Shown: positions 18,108 to 26,400 of the stretch, one piece after another
Numbering within the stretch: the first letter of the stretch is position 1
Layout: each line of letters begins with the position of its first letter
Source: Candidatus Sulfopaludibacter sp. SbA3
Lineage (GTDB): Bacteria > Acidobacteriota > Terriglobia > Bryobacterales > Bryobacteraceae
Reading direction: 5' to 3'
Length of the DNA: 64,000 nt
Assembly (NCBI GenBank): GCA_945893365.1
Contig: CAMDED010000017.1
Location: 1 to 64,000, forward strand
The notes under the pieces: generated by a model
The model's database searches: none
What the model saw: the letters and a program-made list of their open reading frames with translations, nothing else
What the model was told of the DNA's origin: nothing
Program-made: the position numbers and the translations under genes

Positions 18108-18218
18108 CGATTCTTCTTTCAGAGGCGGACATGGACGCCGCCGCTCTGGACGCCGCTATAGACGCTTCTTGATCCGGCGGTCCGGATACGTGCCGCCCGA
18201 ACGCGCCGGGCTCGATGC

Positions 18219-18612
18219 ATGGCTCAAGCGTTCGCCGCCCGCTTGGACAAAGAACCGGTCCGGACATCTCTGCAACCCCCGGTTGCCGCGCCCGGCTACC
18301 CGATCGACGCCGGCGGAATCGCACGGAAGTACGTCGAAAATATCGAGGAGGCGCCCGGCCCGGCACAAAACGTGCATAAGTTGCTGCACGCCTTCGATCT
18401 CATCGTCACTACCGCTCCAAGGTTCGTGAAGGCCTAAGGAAACGTTTTCCCGATGAGGCAGCTGTCCGTTACCCTCCCCGTAACGATGCGATCCGCCAGG
18501 ATCCTCAAGGCGTGGCACAGCTTCCTGGACAGTCCGGCGAGCCACTATGAGGTGAATCGGGAACCGCACGGCGGGCTCTCCAAGGCGTCCTGGAAGCTGA
18601 AAGGAGACTTGA
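18219..18612 (+). pseudogene. Decayed second phosphatidylserine-decarboxylase-like gene (N-terminal remnant)
   Basis: One reading frame, interrupted by a TAA at 18435-18437, holds two pieces that look like the helical N-terminal domain preceding Psd catalytic domains. The first is RKYVENIEEAPGPAQNVHKLLHAFDLIVTTAPRFVKA; the second is ARILKAWHSFLDSPASHYEVNREP at about 18495-18570. The intact gene upstream has a comparable stretch (SAWMVRFAKAMGAFLDTPES). The segment between the two pieces is shorter than expected and no catalytic domain follows, so both a nonsense change and deletions are implied. The match is from memory of the family. Confidence 0.4.
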
Positions 18613-18693
18613 TTCCAACACAAGATGATCCTGAAAATGGAGATGCAAGGCGATCTGCGGCCGGGTGCAAGTACAATGTGGAACGCCGAAGGG

Positions 18694-18798
18694 CTGAGCG
18701 AAAAGCGGGCCGACGCATTTCTCGCGGCCAGCGAGGGAAATCGAATTCAGGGCGAGAGCCGGGGCGAGGTGCGCGGCTGGATTCGGACAGTCTTGGGG
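18694..18798 (+). pseudogene. Possible N-terminal remnant of an IS transposase
   Basis: The frame reads LSEKRADAFLAASEGNRIQGESRGEVRGWIRTVLG and then loses similarity. It resembles the beginning of integrase-type transposases common in Acidobacteria, which start with a helix of the form AFLxASExxRFEGxxRxExYxWVxRxL. No catalytic DDE region or terminal inverted repeat is seen. From 18108 to 18876 I see only this and the decayed psd-like piece. Confidence 0.3.
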
Positions 18799-18876
18799 AT
18801 GTGCTACGTGAGGCGCCCGCCTGGTGTCCGTTCCGGCTCCAGTCGGGTGACGGCGCTAGGATTTTACCCCGCCCCG

Positions 18877-20151
18877 CTAGCGCCCCGCCTTGGCATCCCG
18901 AACGTCGTAACACCAGAGCGTACCGATGTCGCGGATGTAAAGCCGCCCGTTTGCCACCACCGGATACGTCCACGCCATTTCCCTCGACCGCACGCGTTTC
19001 GGCGGGCTCGACGGCGTGAATCGCCCCTTTTCGCGATAGGCATCGGGCGACGCCTCCACAAGCGCCACTTCGCCATTCTCCCCATGCACGTACAAGAGCC
19101 CGTCGGCGTACTGCACCGCGCCAGGGCCCACGGCTGGAGCCTGCCACTTTATCTTCCCGGTCAGGAACTCGGCCGCCACCATGCCCTTCGGATTGGTTCC
19201 GTACAAGGTTCCCGAAAGCAGAATCTGACCGCCGAGAGTGTTCGGCACGTCCCGCTCGAAATAGACCTCCTCCGCGGTGACTCCGTCCTTCGTCGCATGC
19301 AGTTGGACAAGCCCACCCCCGAAACGCCTCGCATTGGCGCTGTAGACGTAGCCGTTGTCCGCCACCGGAGTCGGGATGTTGGCGGGCCCTGTGCTCGTCT
19401 TGTCGTAGCGCCAGAGGAACCGACCGGTCTTCGCATCGACGCCCACGACGCCCTTGTCCAGAAACTGGATGTACTGCCTGCGGCCGGCGGCCTCGGCGGC
19501 AATGGCGGAAGCGTACGCGGCAAGATCGCCGCCGGGAACGGCGGATTTCCAAATGACCGCGCCCGTCTTCTTGTTGAGCGCGACGAGCGTCGCATCAGGC
19601 CCGCCGGGCGTGGCCACCAGCGCGTCGCCGTCAATCAGGGGCGACTCGGCATAGGCCCACTTTCCGGGCTTGCCGCCGAAATCGCCGCGGAGACTTTTCT
19701 GCCAGAGAGTCTTCCCCGTGGCTCTTTGCAGACAGACCAGATCGCCATCGGAGCTGAGCGCGTAGAGCATGTCGCCGTCAATCGTCGGGGTGGACCGGCT
19801 CATGGGGTAGGGCGGCTCCTGGTTTGGACTCCCTACATTTCCGAGACGCGTAGTCCAGAGCGGCTTGCCGTCCTCTACCGAGAGAGCCTGGACGAACTCG
19901 TTCTCCATGCCGCGGTTGCCGAGAATATAGATTCGGTTTCCCATCACGGCCGGCGTTGAATAGCCGTCGCCAATGTCCTGAACCTGCCAGAGCAACTTCG
20001 GTCCCGCGGGCGGCCAGTCCTTCAGCAGGCCGCGCTCCTTCGAGACGCCGGTCCGCTCCGGTCCGCGCCACTGTGGCCAGTCGGATGCGCTGCCGGGCAA
20101 GGCTAACAATCCGAGACCGGCAGTAAGAAGAACAAGCCAGCGCGATTTCAT
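18877..20151 (-). CDS. Secreted PQQ-like beta-propeller protein
   Basis: A 424-residue protein with a signal peptide (MKSRWLVLLTAGLGLLALPGSAS). After it comes DWPQWRGPERTGVSKERGLLKDWPPAGPKLLWQ, the standard opening of the acidobacterial and planctomycete PQQ-like repeat family. Several propeller blades follow, each with a motif like VEDGKPLWTTRL, RATGKTLWQKSL, KKTGAVIWKSAV or AKTGRFLWRYD. These proteins are related to BamB and quinoprotein dehydrogenases, but no PQQ or metal ligands of a dehydrogenase can be pointed to, so a scaffold or binding role is as likely. It is monocistronic on the minus strand, divergent from the small gene at 20195. Confidence 0.88.
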   Translation of the reverse strand: MKSRWLVLLTAGLGLLALPGSASDWPQWRGPERTGVSKERGLLKDWPPAGPKLLWQVQDIGDGYSTPAVMGNRIYILGNRGMENEFVQALSVEDGKPLWTTRLGNVGSPNQEPPYPMSRSTPTIDGDMLYALSSDGDLVCLQRATGKTLWQKSLRGDFGGKPGKWAYAESPLIDGDALVATPGGPDATLVALNKKTGAVIWKSAVPGGDLAAYASAIAAEAAGRRQYIQFLDKGVVGVDAKTGRFLWRYDKTSTGPANIPTPVADNGYVYSANARRFGGGLVQLHATKDGVTAEEVYFERDVPNTLGGQILLSGTLYGTNPKGMVAAEFLTGKIKWQAPAVGPGAVQYADGLLYVHGENGEVALVEASPDAYREKGRFTPSSPPKRVRSREMAWTYPVVANGRLYIRDIGTLWCYDVRDAKAGR

Positions 20152-20194
20152 ATTGGGATCTCCAGTTCCCCATGATATACGCTAAGGGATACCA

Positions 20195-20461
20195 GTGAAA
20201 CAGGACGCGGAGTTCTTCGAGGGCAAAGACCCACATTTATTGTACATCGCGAAGAAACTCAAGGACGCGCTGGCGCTTGAGATTCTGCTATGCGAGGCCG
20301 GAATCGACTACGGCGTCGAGGCCGACGAGTACAGTGGCGGCCTGCTGTTCCGGAGCCAGCGCACGGGTGCGTTTTTTTACGTGTTGCCGGAAAGCGTCGA
20401 GCAGGCGCGGAGGCTACTCGAGGAGCGCGGGTATAAGCAAGTCTCGCCGCCTGGCTTGTAG
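20195..20461 (+). CDS. Small conserved-looking protein, DUF2007-like
   Basis: An 88-residue soluble protein. The pattern KKLKDALALEILLCEAGIDYGVEADEYSGGLLFRSQRTGAFFYVLPESVEQARRLLEERGY resembles DUF2007 proteins, in which a helix-strand pair followed by Vxx(E/D)xxxxAxxLL forms a small ACT-like fold. The GTG start at 20195 is preceded by AAGGGA at suitable distance. It is divergent from the beta-propeller gene and alone in its transcription unit. No function is proposed. Confidence 0.6.
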   Translation: MKQDAEFFEGKDPHLLYIAKKLKDALALEILLCEAGIDYGVEADEYSGGLLFRSQRTGAFFYVLPESVEQARRLLEERGYKQVSPPGL

Positions 20462-20582
20462 GTTCAGTCGGGGGTGCCCACTCGCGGAACCGGGAACGCG
20501 ACGCGGCCGACGCACCCATAGTAGACGGCGGCTTCGACTGTTAGCTTGAGCTTCGGGTCTGTCACAAAATGACCGCTGCAAT

Positions 20583-20661
20583 TGAGCGGACGATCGTCGT
20601 TTGCCGCCTGCCATTCGGGCTCCGCACACGGCAGGCCACGAGCGACGATGGCCTGCCCCAC
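20583..20661. repeat. Palindromic intergenic repeat, copy 2
   Basis: An imperfect palindrome of the same family as 2497-2575, with left arm containing CGATCGTCGTTTGCCG and right arm ending GATGGCCTGCCCCAC; the loop (ATTCGGGCTCCGCACAC) differs. Both copies are followed within about 12 bases by CAGTCAAC. It fills the gap 20462-20719, which holds no gene. Confidence 0.7.
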
Positions 20662-20719
20662 CCCCACCACAGTCAACGCCCAAATGTGGCGCGGCTATTT
20701 TGTGGCCCCGCGACGGCGG

Positions 20720-22735
20720 TCAGTCGATGGAGAGACCCACGCGCGGCGCTTCCTGCGTCTGACCGCCACTCGCGGAGCCGAGAATCGCGACGCGTCCGGC
20801 GCGACCGATGCGGGCGGAGGCTCCGGCCGTCAGCTTGAGCTTCACTTCGCTTGCGCCGGGCCCGGCCACGGCTTCGTTCAGGGTTACGTCGGGCGGGAGG
20901 TTCTCCATCGAAAACCGGATGGGTTCCTCGAAACCGCCGGCGCGCCGAATCGAGACCATGAACTCCGCGCTCCCGCCGCGCACCAGATTGACGGCGCTGA
21001 CCGCGGCTTCCAGTGAAAACAGCGGCTTCTCAGCCACGGCCACCGTGGCCCGGCCGACCATTGCGAATGTCGCGCCCTCGCCACCGCCGCTCGATATGCG
21101 AGCCGAGCGCCATGCGGTGTGTACGGGCACGGCGCCGGACTCAGTCTGAACGGACTCGACGTGAATCTCCCCGAAAGAGCCAGCCCTCGCGCCCTTGGCC
21201 CTGAGAGTAAATTCACCCTCGTTCTTGCCCTCCGGAATGGTGACTGGCTCCGCGGCCACGCCCTCCGGCAGCCCCGCCAGCTTGAGCGTGACGGGTCCGT
21301 CGAATCCGTCGCGGCGCGTGCACGCGATCTTCAGCTTCGCCGGCTCGCCGCCCTCGTAAACGTAAGGATTGTCCGTCGCCAGCATCAAGTCGAAATCGGG
21401 TTTGGAAGGGCCCGCGAGCAACTGATAGGGGAAGTTCTCGCCGGTGGTCTTGAAGAGGTTGCGGATCTCGACCCGATAGGTCCCGGCGTCCTTGAACTTA
21501 TGAGAAATGCGCGAGTCCTTGTTGAACTGCGGCCCGGGGAAATTGCCATCGTCGTTCCGCGCAATCTCCTTACCCGCGGCGTCGAGAATGCGCAGGAGCG
21601 AATCGGCCGGCGATCCGAACCGCTGCGCGCGGACTTCGAAAACCAGTGCTTCGCCTTCTTTGGCGTCGAAAGAGTAGAGTTCCGGCTCGCGGTAGCGGGC
21701 GATTCCCGTGACCGATACGGGCATTTCCAGGCGGCTGCCGCCCTTGTGGCGGGGCGTGGAATCCACCAGAAAAGTGGCGGCGCCCGACCGTCCGTCAGCC
21801 CCTACTAGAGCCAACTCGCGCGGCCCGTCCGCCGCGTCCGCGGGAACCTGAATGCGAATCGCGGCCGTAGTTCCGCGCATCTCGCGGACCTCGCCTTTGA
21901 AACCCGCCGCGCTGAACCAAAGCCGCGAGGAGGAGTCGGCAAGGCCTGCGCCAAACAGCGTGGCGTCGACCGTCTCGCCCGGACGCATACTGATTGGCGA
22001 GACCGTTTCCAGATGCGGCGCCTTGCGGATATCGAGCTGATAGGCGAAAGTCGGGTCGTTGCGTGTGTGCGTGGGCTGGAGGACCGCATAGTATTCGCCA
22101 TCGGCGGCGAAGGTGTGGACGAGGAACGGATCCCAGATAAACACGTCCTCGCTGTGGGCGAGCTTGCGGCCGCGTTCGTCGATCAAAATGAGCGCCGGAT
22201 CGAGGCTGTTGCCGTTGCGCGCGGAGCGGACGTCGAAAATCCAGGTGTCCCCTTTTTTCACGCGGAACTTGAAGAAGTCGAAATCGCCGTCGACGTTCAG
22301 TCTGCCGTTGACGGTAGCGGGCAGCGCGATCGGCTGAGCCTGCTCGATCGAAGAGTTCGGCTCGCGCTCGTCCAGGTGCGGCTGATCGCCGACGCGGAAG
22401 AGCAGCAGGTTCGATGCGCCGCGAGGGGTAACGACGCGGAAGTAGTGGGGGCCGAAGGCGGCGTCCGGCGCCACGACCATCTCGAGGGTGAGCCGCGTGT
22501 AGCTCCCGCCGATGATTTTCGCGGAAGCAAAGCCGTCCGGAAACACGACCGTCCGGGCGCGGTCCAGGTACTCACCGATGATCTCCGCTTTCACGGTTGC
22601 GCCCGGCCTCGATCCCTGAGGAAACACCGAAGACATGGCTGGCAGGCGATGCCGGACGTCCTCACCCGCGGCAGCCGCGACGGACAGCAGAGCCCCTAGA
22701 GTAACGAAAGGGGCGTTCATGAAACCGGCTTTCAT
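20720..22735 (-). CDS. Secreted protein with bacterial pre-peptidase (PPC) domains
   Basis: A 671-residue exported protein. A hydrophobic N-terminus (MNAPFVTLGALLSVAAAAGEDV) is followed by an Ig-like region (MSSVFPQGSRPGATVKAEIIGEYLDRA). Two PPC domains follow: EREPNSSIEQAQPIALPATVNGRLNVDGDFDFFKFRVKKGDTWIFDVRS near residues 150-200, and a second around YSFDAKEGEALVFEVRAQRFGSPADSLLRILDAAGKEI with an AGTYRVEIRNL end. Further beta-sandwich segments reach the C-terminus. This layout is common in Acidobacteria and Planctomycetes beside DUF1549 proteins, which are absent here. It starts inside the stop of gmd (ATGA overlap), so it is the last gene of that chain. Probably cell-surface or carbohydrate-binding; unproven. 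Confidence 0.82.
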   Translation of the reverse strand: MKAGFMNAPFVTLGALLSVAAAAGEDVRHRLPAMSSVFPQGSRPGATVKAEIIGEYLDRARTVVFPDGFASAKIIGGSYTRLTLEMVVAPDAAFGPHYFRVVTPRGASNLLLFRVGDQPHLDEREPNSSIEQAQPIALPATVNGRLNVDGDFDFFKFRVKKGDTWIFDVRSARNGNSLDPALILIDERGRKLAHSEDVFIWDPFLVHTFAADGEYYAVLQPTHTRNDPTFAYQLDIRKAPHLETVSPISMRPGETVDATLFGAGLADSSSRLWFSAAGFKGEVREMRGTTAAIRIQVPADAADGPRELALVGADGRSGAATFLVDSTPRHKGGSRLEMPVSVTGIARYREPELYSFDAKEGEALVFEVRAQRFGSPADSLLRILDAAGKEIARNDDGNFPGPQFNKDSRISHKFKDAGTYRVEIRNLFKTTGENFPYQLLAGPSKPDFDLMLATDNPYVYEGGEPAKLKIACTRRDGFDGPVTLKLAGLPEGVAAEPVTIPEGKNEGEFTLRAKGARAGSFGEIHVESVQTESGAVPVHTAWRSARISSGGGEGATFAMVGRATVAVAEKPLFSLEAAVSAVNLVRGGSAEFMVSIRRAGGFEEPIRFSMENLPPDVTLNEAVAGPGASEVKLKLTAGASARIGRAGRVAILGSASGGQTQEAPRVGLSID

Positions 22736-23742
22736 GACACGGACTCCAATGCCGGACGAAGCAGGCGCCCCACCCCGCAGGCGGCACAGTCGGCTTCCAA
22801 CATCTCACGAACTAGCTCATGGAAGCCGGTCTGGTGGCGCCACCCTAGAATTTCGCGGGCCTTGGTTGCGTCTCCGAGCAAGACCATCGCTTCGGCGGGG
22901 CGGAAGAAATCGCGGTCGGGCACGACGTATTGCCTGTAGTCAAGGCCGGCGATCGAGAATGCGTAATCCGCGAACTCGCGGACGGTGTGGCATTCGCCTG
23001 TGGCAATGACGTAGTCGTCCGGCTCGGGCTGCTGCAGCATGCGCCACATCGCGTCGACGTATTCGCGCGCATGACCCCAGTCACGCTGGGCGTCAAGGTT
23101 CCCGAGGCGCAACTCGGCCGATTCGCGGGCCAGAATGCGAGCCACGCCGGCCGTAATCTTTCGCGTTACGAACTCAAAGCCGCGGCGCGGAGACTCGTGA
23201 TTGAACAGTATCCCGCTCGAAGCGTGCATTCCGTAGGCCTCGCGGTAGTTGCGGGTCAAGTCGAAGCCCGCGACTTTACTGATACCGTACGTGGAACGCG
23301 GATGAAAAGCGGTGCGCTCGTTCTGCGGCGCCGATTCCGCCTTGCCGAACATCTCGCTCGATCCGGCGAAATAGAAGCGGCAGTGTGGGGCCAGATTCTT
23401 GACGGCGGCAAGGAGAAAATGCGTGCCGTTGATGTTGGAATTCAGAGTGGAGAACTCGTCGTCGAACGAGTATGTCACGAAGCTTTGCGCCGCCAGGTGA
23501 TAGCACTCATCGGGCGCGACGCGCGTCACCACCTGATGAATACTGGCGTAACTTTCGAGCGATGCCGCGTGCAATTGAAGCTGGCGGCGGATCGGACTGA
23601 GGCGGGAAAGCCTATGCTCGGGGTCTTCAAGCGCCACGCGGCGAACCACGCCGTGAACCTCGTAACCCTTCGCGAGGAGCAACTCCGCCAGATAGGAGCC
23701 GTCCTGTCCTGTGATGCCGGTGATCAGCGCTCGCTTGGCCAT
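22732..23742 (-). CDS. gmd: GDP-mannose 4,6-dehydratase
   Basis: A 336-residue short-chain dehydrogenase/reductase. Visible motifs are RALITGITGQDGSYLAELLLAKGYEVHGVVRR (NADP-binding), HLAAQSFVTYSFDDEFST, FAGSSEMFGKAESAPQNERTAFHPRSTYGISKVAG (active-site Ser and YxxxK), NHESPRRGFEFVTRKI and the substrate loop LGNLDAQRDWGHAREYVDAMW. It makes GDP-4-keto-6-deoxymannose, the precursor of GDP-fucose, GDP-rhamnose and related sugars of surface polysaccharide. I chose the ATG at 23742, where the motif begins; 22 extra residues upstream are unlike the family. It follows the lipoprotein gene by four bases. No GDP-fucose synthase is next to it. Confidence 0.93.
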   Translation of the reverse strand: MAKRALITGITGQDGSYLAELLLAKGYEVHGVVRRVALEDPEHRLSRLSPIRRQLQLHAASLESYASIHQVVTRVAPDECYHLAAQSFVTYSFDDEFSTLNSNINGTHFLLAAVKNLAPHCRFYFAGSSEMFGKAESAPQNERTAFHPRSTYGISKVAGFDLTRNYREAYGMHASSGILFNHESPRRGFEFVTRKITAGVARILARESAELRLGNLDAQRDWGHAREYVDAMWRMLQQPEPDDYVIATGECHTVREFADYAFSIAGLDYRQYVVPDRDFFRPAEAMVLLGDATKAREILGWRHQTGFHELVREMLEADCAACGVGRLLRPALESVS

Positions 23743-23746
23743 GAGG

Positions 23747-24292
23747 TCACTTGGCTTCGAGTCCGACCGCGGAAACAACCACGCCGAGCTCACGCCGGTC
23801 GGCTTCACCGGGAGCCAGGAATTTATCGAGAGCGAAATTCACCGTCACGCTCTCGGCGGCAAGCAGCTTTGCATCGACGTCCCGCTGGTAAGTGTGACCT
23901 CCGGCCTCGCCGAACGTCTGCGGCGGGAGCGCCGCGCCCTGCACGTCCGCGCTCAGCGTGATCGCCTTCGACTGTGCGAACACAGGATCGGGGATCGTAA
24001 GTTTCAGGCTCAAAACCGCGCCCTTTTGCGGCGCGCCGGGAGGCGGACGGAGAACGACGGAAAATTTCCCCGCGGTCCATCGCCAGGCGTTGTGTTCCAC
24101 GGGGTGCCAGCCGGTCACGAGCTGCTTCGCAACGGCGGGGTCGGCCATGTGGATCATCGACGCCATGACGCCGCCCGATTCATCGGTCGCGACGGCCGGC
24201 GCTTTCTTCGCGCCACATGCGGGGAATAAGCACAACCCAATCGCCGGGATCGCCAAGCTCGCGAAGCTCGCGAGTTTCCTCTTTCCGTTCAT
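23747..24292 (-). CDS. Putative lipoprotein of unknown function
   Basis: A 181-residue protein. The N-terminus MNGKRKLASFASLAIPAIGLCLFPACGAKK ends in a lipobox-like FPAC, giving Cys26 as the likely lipid-modified residue. The rest is a single beta-rich domain (WRWTAGKFSVVLRPPPGAPQKGAVLSLKLTIPDPVFAQSKAITLSADVQG) with no catalytic motif. The start shares one base with the stop of the molybdopterin oxidoreductase (TGATG) and gmd begins four bases after its end. It could be a structural or binding partner of one of them. Confidence 0.75.
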   Translation of the reverse strand: MNGKRKLASFASLAIPAIGLCLFPACGAKKAPAVATDESGGVMASMIHMADPAVAKQLVTGWHPVEHNAWRWTAGKFSVVLRPPPGAPQKGAVLSLKLTIPDPVFAQSKAITLSADVQGAALPPQTFGEAGGHTYQRDVDAKLLAAESVTVNFALDKFLAPGEADRRELGVVVSAVGLEAK

Positions 24293-26343
24293 CAATCTCC
24301 GCTCTTTTCGACCTGCACGAGGCAATTATAAAACGTCGGGCCGCCGCCGAAATCCGTAAGACGTTCCGAGGTTAGCGCGTTGACGTTGCGGCCATCCGGG
24401 GCGCGCTTGTTCCATCGCACGGAAGGCGCGCAGACGACGCCCCTCGCGGTGAAAGCGCCAACCTTGGCGATCAGCACGCAGACCCCGCGATCGTTGAACA
24501 CGCGCACATTGTCTCCATCCGCAATTCCCCGTTCGGCGGCATCCGCGCCGTGGAGCGCAATCGTGGCGGTCTGGCGATCGACGAGCGGAATGTTGCCGAA
24601 GGTGGAGTTCATGCTGTTGTCGTTCTTCGGCGAAATGAGTTCCAGGGGATACTTCTCGCGAAGCCCGCTCGATCCGAGCCTTGATTCGACCGGCGGCTCG
24701 TACTCGATCGTGTGCGCGTTGAATTCGCACTTGCCGCTCGGCGTGCCGAATCCGCCCCGCGCGAAGGGCCGAAAGGGATCGCCGTTGGGCGCGACTTTCA
24801 GCCGTACCGAATGCTCCCGGTCCAATTGCTCGATCGTGATGTCTTTCAAGAACGGATGACCGGAACCGAGTAGCGTGCGAATCATGTCGTCTTCGGTGTC
24901 GCTGAAACATGGGTCGTCGAAACCCATGCGGACGGCCAGCAGACGGAAGACCTCCTGATTCGATTTGGTTTCGCCGGGCGCGGGCAGCGCGGGTCGCGCC
25001 AGTTGCAGATAGTGATGTCCGTAAGCGTAGTAGAGGTCGGTGTGTTCGAGAAACGTCGTGGCGGGCAGAAGGATGTCCGCGTGATCGGCCGTGTCGTTCT
25101 GGAACTGCTCGAGAACGACGGTGAACAGGTCCGGCCGCCTGAGACCGCGCAGCACCAGATTCTGGTTGGGAGCGATGGCGGCGGGGTTCGAATTGTACAC
25201 GACAATCGCCTTGACGGGCGGATCGTTCAACTCCGTGAGGGCCTGGCCGAGCAGGGTCATGTTTACCAGGCGCGCTTCACGGCCGAGAGGAGAGCGTTCC
25301 TGCAGGTCGGCGCGCTCGAGTCCGGCGCGGTTGAGGTGAAACGTCTGCGAGGTGGAGAGCTGCAGTCCGCCGCCGATGTCCTTCCAGGCCCCAACCAACG
25401 CCGGGAGATAGGCAATCGTGCGCACCGACATGGCGCCCCGCTCGGAACGCTGCACGCCCAAATTCAGCCGGATTGCGGCCGGGCGCGTGGAAGCATACTC
25501 GCGCGCCAGCGACACGATATCTTCCCGGCCGATTCCCGTGAGCGCTTCGACACGCTCCGGCGTGAAACCGCGAGCCTTGGCGGCAAGGCCGTCGAAGCCC
25601 AGCGTATGCTGTTCCACATACTCGGCGTCATGCAATTTCTCGCCGATGATGACGTGCATCAGACCGAGCGCGAGAGCGGCGTCGCTGCCCGGATGAATAA
25701 AGAAATGCTTATCCGCCAGCCGCCCCGTGCGGTTTTGGTGAGGATCGATGCAATAGAAACGAGCCCCGTTGCGCCGCGCCTCGACGATAAACGGCCACAA
25801 ATGGACGTTCGTTCCGAGGATGTTCGCGCCCCAGGCAATGATTAGTTTCGAATGGCGGAATTGCTCCGGCTCCGTGGCATAGCGCACGCCCAACGCCTGG
25901 GTAAGACCGACGCCACCGGCGGCCGAGCAGATGGTCCGCTCCAGACGAGACGCTCCCAGCCGATGGAAGAAACGGCGGTCCATACCCGATCCATTAAGCA
26001 AGCCCATAGTGCCGGCATAGCTGTAAGGCAGTATCGACTCCGGGCCGAACTCGCCCGCGATCGCGCCGAGTTTCGAGGCGATCTCGCTCAGAGCCTGGTC
26101 CCAGGTGATCCGTTCGAAACGGCCTTCGCCCTTCGCTCCCACCCGGCGCTGCGGATACAGCAACCGCTCGGGCGAGTATTCGCGGTCGAGATATTTCGCG
26201 ACCTTGCCGCACAGAAAGCCCTGTGTAATCGGATGCTCGGGGTTACCCCGCAGACGCGAGCCGCGGCCGTTTTCGACGTTTACGAGCAGTGAGCAGGCGT
26301 CCGGGCAATCCAGCGCGCAAACGGAATGACGTATTTCCGGCAT
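24292..26343 (-). CDS. Molybdopterin-dependent oxidoreductase (DMSO reductase superfamily)
   Basis: A 683-residue enzyme. The N-terminal 4Fe-4S site is formed by Cys9, Cys13, Cys17 and Cys45 (CALDCPDACSLL and GFLCGKV), as in formate dehydrogenase-like members. Later come ILPYSYAGTMGLLNGSGMDRRFFHRLGAS, the probable molybdenum-ligand region TICSAAGGVG, AWGANILGTNVHLWPF and the C-terminal molydopterin-binding domain (GIADGDNVRVFNDRGVCVLIAKV). No TAT signal is seen, so it is probably cytoplasmic. No separate FeS or membrane subunit lies nearby; the reaction cannot be named. It is first in a chain followed by a lipoprotein gene, gmd and a PPC protein. Confidence 0.9.
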   Translation of the reverse strand: MPEIRHSVCALDCPDACSLLVNVENGRGSRLRGNPEHPITQGFLCGKVAKYLDREYSPERLLYPQRRVGAKGEGRFERITWDQALSEIASKLGAIAGEFGPESILPYSYAGTMGLLNGSGMDRRFFHRLGASRLERTICSAAGGVGLTQALGVRYATEPEQFRHSKLIIAWGANILGTNVHLWPFIVEARRNGARFYCIDPHQNRTGRLADKHFFIHPGSDAALALGLMHVIIGEKLHDAEYVEQHTLGFDGLAAKARGFTPERVEALTGIGREDIVSLAREYASTRPAAIRLNLGVQRSERGAMSVRTIAYLPALVGAWKDIGGGLQLSTSQTFHLNRAGLERADLQERSPLGREARLVNMTLLGQALTELNDPPVKAIVVYNSNPAAIAPNQNLVLRGLRRPDLFTVVLEQFQNDTADHADILLPATTFLEHTDLYYAYGHHYLQLARPALPAPGETKSNQEVFRLLAVRMGFDDPCFSDTEDDMIRTLLGSGHPFLKDITIEQLDREHSVRLKVAPNGDPFRPFARGGFGTPSGKCEFNAHTIEYEPPVESRLGSSGLREKYPLELISPKNDNSMNSTFGNIPLVDRQTATIALHGADAAERGIADGDNVRVFNDRGVCVLIAKVGAFTARGVVCAPSVRWNKRAPDGRNVNALTSERLTDFGGGPTFYNCLVQVEKSGD

Positions 26344-26400
26344 GATCTATGAATTATACCCGTTACGGTACGCTGACAGGCGTGGACTCCGTCTGTTGAG

